This document shows, piece by piece, positions 63,577 to 64,000 of a stretch of 64,000 bases of DNA. A program made the translations under genes and the position numbers. Source of the DNA: Flavisolibacter ginsenosidimutans (GTDB lineage Bacteria > Bacteroidota > Bacteroidia > Chitinophagales > Chitinophagaceae); NCBI RefSeq assembly GCF_007970805.1, contig NZ_CP042433.1, positions 2,790,001 through 2,854,000 on the forward strand, written 5' to 3'. A model generated the notes under the pieces. It was not told the origin of the DNA. It made no database searches and saw only the letters and a list, made by a program, of their open reading frames with translations. The number at the start of each line of letters is the position of its first letter. Position 1 is the first letter of the stretch.

Positions 63577-64000
63577 TTATGCGCCTTCGGTTTTTGATGT
63601 GTATTTAACGTAAAAGCTATACGTAACGAGCCCGGCTTTCATCAACAAATAAAACAAAGGCCTGAGTGTTTCAAAGCGCATCTTGTAGGTCTTGAAATTT
63701 TTGTAGGTTTTCGTTTCGCCCTGCATTACGGCTGTGTACTCCTGCATCGAAACTCCGATTCGTTTTAAAAAAAAGTCGCGCAATTCTTCTGTGCCCGTTA
63801 CCGGTTGATTGTAAACGGCCAACGCTTCTTCCCGCGGCATTAAACCGTTGCGGGCGGCTGCAGCCAAACTCCAGTTGCGGTTATCGAAACCAAATTTTTG
63901 CGGCCGGTAAACCGCATACGTAAAAGCAGACAAGCGGTTTTCTAAATGGTGCCCGCCATAATACTCCCAGTCAAAGCTCTGTTGCAAAAAACATCTCGCT
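63577..64000 (-). CDS. N-acetyl sugar amidotransferase, C-terminal fragment (runs off right edge)
   Basis: The last 140 or so residues of a protein continuing beyond the window. FDWEYYGGHHLENRLSAFTYAVYRP and QKFGFDNRNWSLAAAARNGLMPREEAL match the C-terminal part of WbpG/PseA-type N-acetyl sugar amidotransferases, which convert an acetamido group to an acetamidino group on a surface sugar. The frame stays open through position 64000. The normal ATP-binding N-terminal domain is outside the window. Confidence 0.85.
   Translation of the reverse strand, partial: ARCFLQQSFDWEYYGGHHLENRLSAFTYAVYRPQKFGFDNRNWSLAAAARNGLMPREEALAVYNQPVTGTEELRDFFLKRIGVSMQEYTAVMQGETKTYKNFKTYKMRFETLRPLFYLLMKAGLVTYSFYVKYTSKTEGA

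Overview
The window is chromosomal DNA from a member of the Bacteroidota, most likely Chitinophagaceae or a close relative (the family is inference). Support comes from two large secreted proteins with type IX secretion (T9SS) type B C-terminal domains next to a PorP/SprF gene, a type A sorting-domain protein, TAnnTTTG-type promoter boxes, few Shine-Dalgarno sequences and several TTG starts. I see no insertion sequence, prophage, tRNA, rRNA or CRISPR array.

Region 1 (1-19217, all on the minus strand) is a surface-polysaccharide locus that runs off the left edge. In transcription order it holds a Wza-like export lipoprotein, a Wzc-like tyrosine-kinase co-polymerase, a UDP-HexNAc 4-epimerase, rfbB, rfbA, WlbB-like and WlbA-like enzymes, rfbF, rfbG, a 3,5-epimerase, a sugar C-methyltransferase, an NAD-dependent reductase, an acetyltransferase-like protein, a Wzx flippase, two family 2 glycosyltransferases separated by an acetyltransferase, an asparagine synthase and the start of a family 4-type glycosyltransferase. 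Tight spacing and 1-13 base overlaps suggest one long operon. rfbF to the reductase looks like a self-contained module for a C-methylated 6-deoxyhexose carried on CDP.

Region 2 (19218-31646) is mixed: a NagX/HGSNAT-like membrane acyltransferase, a secreted beta-helix protein, a 1 kb gene-poor gap, a GH19 enzyme with a lipoprotein and a small protein, recN, a zinc-ribbon coiled-coil protein, a Nif3-like protein, a polysaccharide deacetylase lipoprotein and an M32 carboxypeptidase whose expected N-terminus lacks a standard start codon.

Region 3 (31790-42244) carries two co-linear paralogous PKD-repeat giants of about 1,445 residues, each with 15 repeats and a T9SS type B C-terminus, a small lipoprotein between them, and a PorP/SprF protein. 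It reads as a cell-surface adhesin or gliding locus.

Region 4 (42365-60694) is housekeeping and stress: an FkbM-like protein, a catalase/OxyR/peroxiredoxin group, a small T9SS type A protein, an RlmI-like methyltransferase, grpE-dnaJ, a MORN-repeat/TonB protein, a von Willebrand A protein, hpt with a glucosaminidase-LysM protein, an O-methyltransferase, a sodium-solute symporter, a LOG-family protein and several small or orphan proteins.

Region 5 (60945-64000, minus strand) is the distal end of a second polysaccharide locus: an N-acetyl sugar amidotransferase C-terminus, a glycosyltransferase and a flippase.

Degenerate short-word inverted repeats recur between genes and in places enter coding sequence (rfbB and the PorP signal peptide). 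They are described as separate features and findings.
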